Below, one piece after another: positions 6,844 to 7,153 of a stretch of 7,153 bases of DNA (positions are counted from its first letter, which is position 1; the number at the start of each line of letters is the position of its first letter). Origin of the DNA: Sphingobacteriia bacterium (lineage in GTDB: Bacteria > Bacteroidota > Bacteroidia > UBA7662); NCBI GenBank assembly GCA_009926245.1, contig RFPG01000062.1:1-7153 (forward strand). Reading direction: 5' to 3'. Below the pieces are notes generated by a model. It did no database searches. It was not told where the DNA came from and saw only the letters and a program-made list of their open reading frames with translations. Both the position numbers and the translations under genes were made by a program.

Positions 6844-7153
6844 ATGTCCGAAGGCACCGTTCGCGTCAAAAAAGCGGCAACCGAGTTCAACATCAGCGTG
6901 CAGCACCTGGTGGAACATCTTGCCTCCAAGGGATTTAGCGTTGAATCCAACCCCAACGCCAAGATCTCGGAGGAAATGTACCAAATGCTCTTGCGCGATT
7001 TTGGACAGGACAAGAAATTCAAGGAGCAGGCCTCGCAGATTCATATCGGTAAATCGGGCAAAGAAGACGTTGTTCTGGACCAAAAAGCCGTTAGCCAATC
7101 CCCCAAAGCGAGGGCTGACCAAAAAGAGGTCTTAATCAAGGGGATGAGCCATG
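6844..7153 (+). CDS. infB: Translation initiation factor IF-2, N-terminal part (3' truncated by window)
   Basis: The frame from the ATG at 6844 is open through the window end and gives 103 residues plus one base. It begins MSEGTVRVKKAATEFNIS and continues with VQHLVEHLASKGFSVESNPN and KISEEMYQMLLRDFG, the IF-2 N-terminal helical domain as found in Bacteroidota, where residues 1-55 form the small winged/helical fold. From about residue 56 it turns into the charged low-complexity linker that precedes the GTPase core, which lies outside the window. IF-2 is the GTPase that brings initiator tRNA to the 30S subunit. The gene starts 34 bases after the nusA stop with no terminator or clear promoter in between, which fits the conserved nusA-infB linkage. 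The identification rests on the N-terminal domain plus position. Confidence 0.93.
   Translation, partial: MSEGTVRVKKAATEFNISVQHLVEHLASKGFSVESNPNAKISEEMYQMLLRDFGQDKKFKEQASQIHIGKSGKEDVVLDQKAVSQSPKARADQKEVLIKGMSH

Noticed and set aside
1..7153. Search for CRISPR arrays, insertion sequences, tRNA or rRNA genes, tandem repeats and defence modules
   Set aside because: No repeat-spacer pattern, transposase, terminal inverted repeats or tRNA-like cloverleaf was seen by eye. The region is ordinary housekeeping sequence.

Overview
The window reads as a conserved housekeeping stretch from a member of the Bacteroidota. The evidence is a NusA of about 420 residues ending in an acidic, helical tail, the rimP-nusA-infB order, a FeoB with the GFACAVP gate motif, a stand-alone biotin carrier of the Bacteroidota type, weak or absent Shine-Dalgarno sequences, and two exact matches to the Bacteroidota -7 promoter element TAnnTTTG. 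Base composition is moderate (about half G+C by eye). I cannot place it below phylum; Saprospiria or Chitinophagia-like relatives are only a guess.

Layout. Positions 2-1162 (+) hold the C-terminal membrane part of the ferrous iron transporter FeoB, whose start lies outside the window. Seven bases later comes a SprT-like zinc metalloprotease gene (1170-1829, +), probably in the same transcript. It meets the end of a large minus-strand gene for an M1-family aminopeptidase (1812-4379, probably a lipoprotein) tail to tail, with an 18-base overlap. That peptidase gene is divergent from a biotin carboxyl carrier protein gene (4410-4931, +); only 30 bases separate the two start codons, and the likely peptidase promoter lies across the start of the biotin gene. 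A promoter-like element and a strong intrinsic terminator follow the biotin gene. Then comes the rimP (5015-5503), nusA (5541-6809), infB (from 6844, cut by the window end) cluster, all on + with short gaps.

How the genes work together. rimP, nusA and infB are the widely conserved transcription/translation operon: 30S maturation, elongation/termination/antitermination control, and initiation. The genes to the left are unrelated to one another: iron uptake, a SprT-like protein, envelope peptide degradation and a biotin-dependent carboxylase subunit. I see no mobile element, CRISPR array, tRNA, rRNA or defence gene, and no undescribed multi-gene system. The points most worth a second look are regulatory: the promoter-terminator arrangement in front of rimP, which could be an attenuator of the nusA operon, and the compact overlapping divergent promoter region at 4379-4440. 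No stretch over 300 bases lacks a gene.
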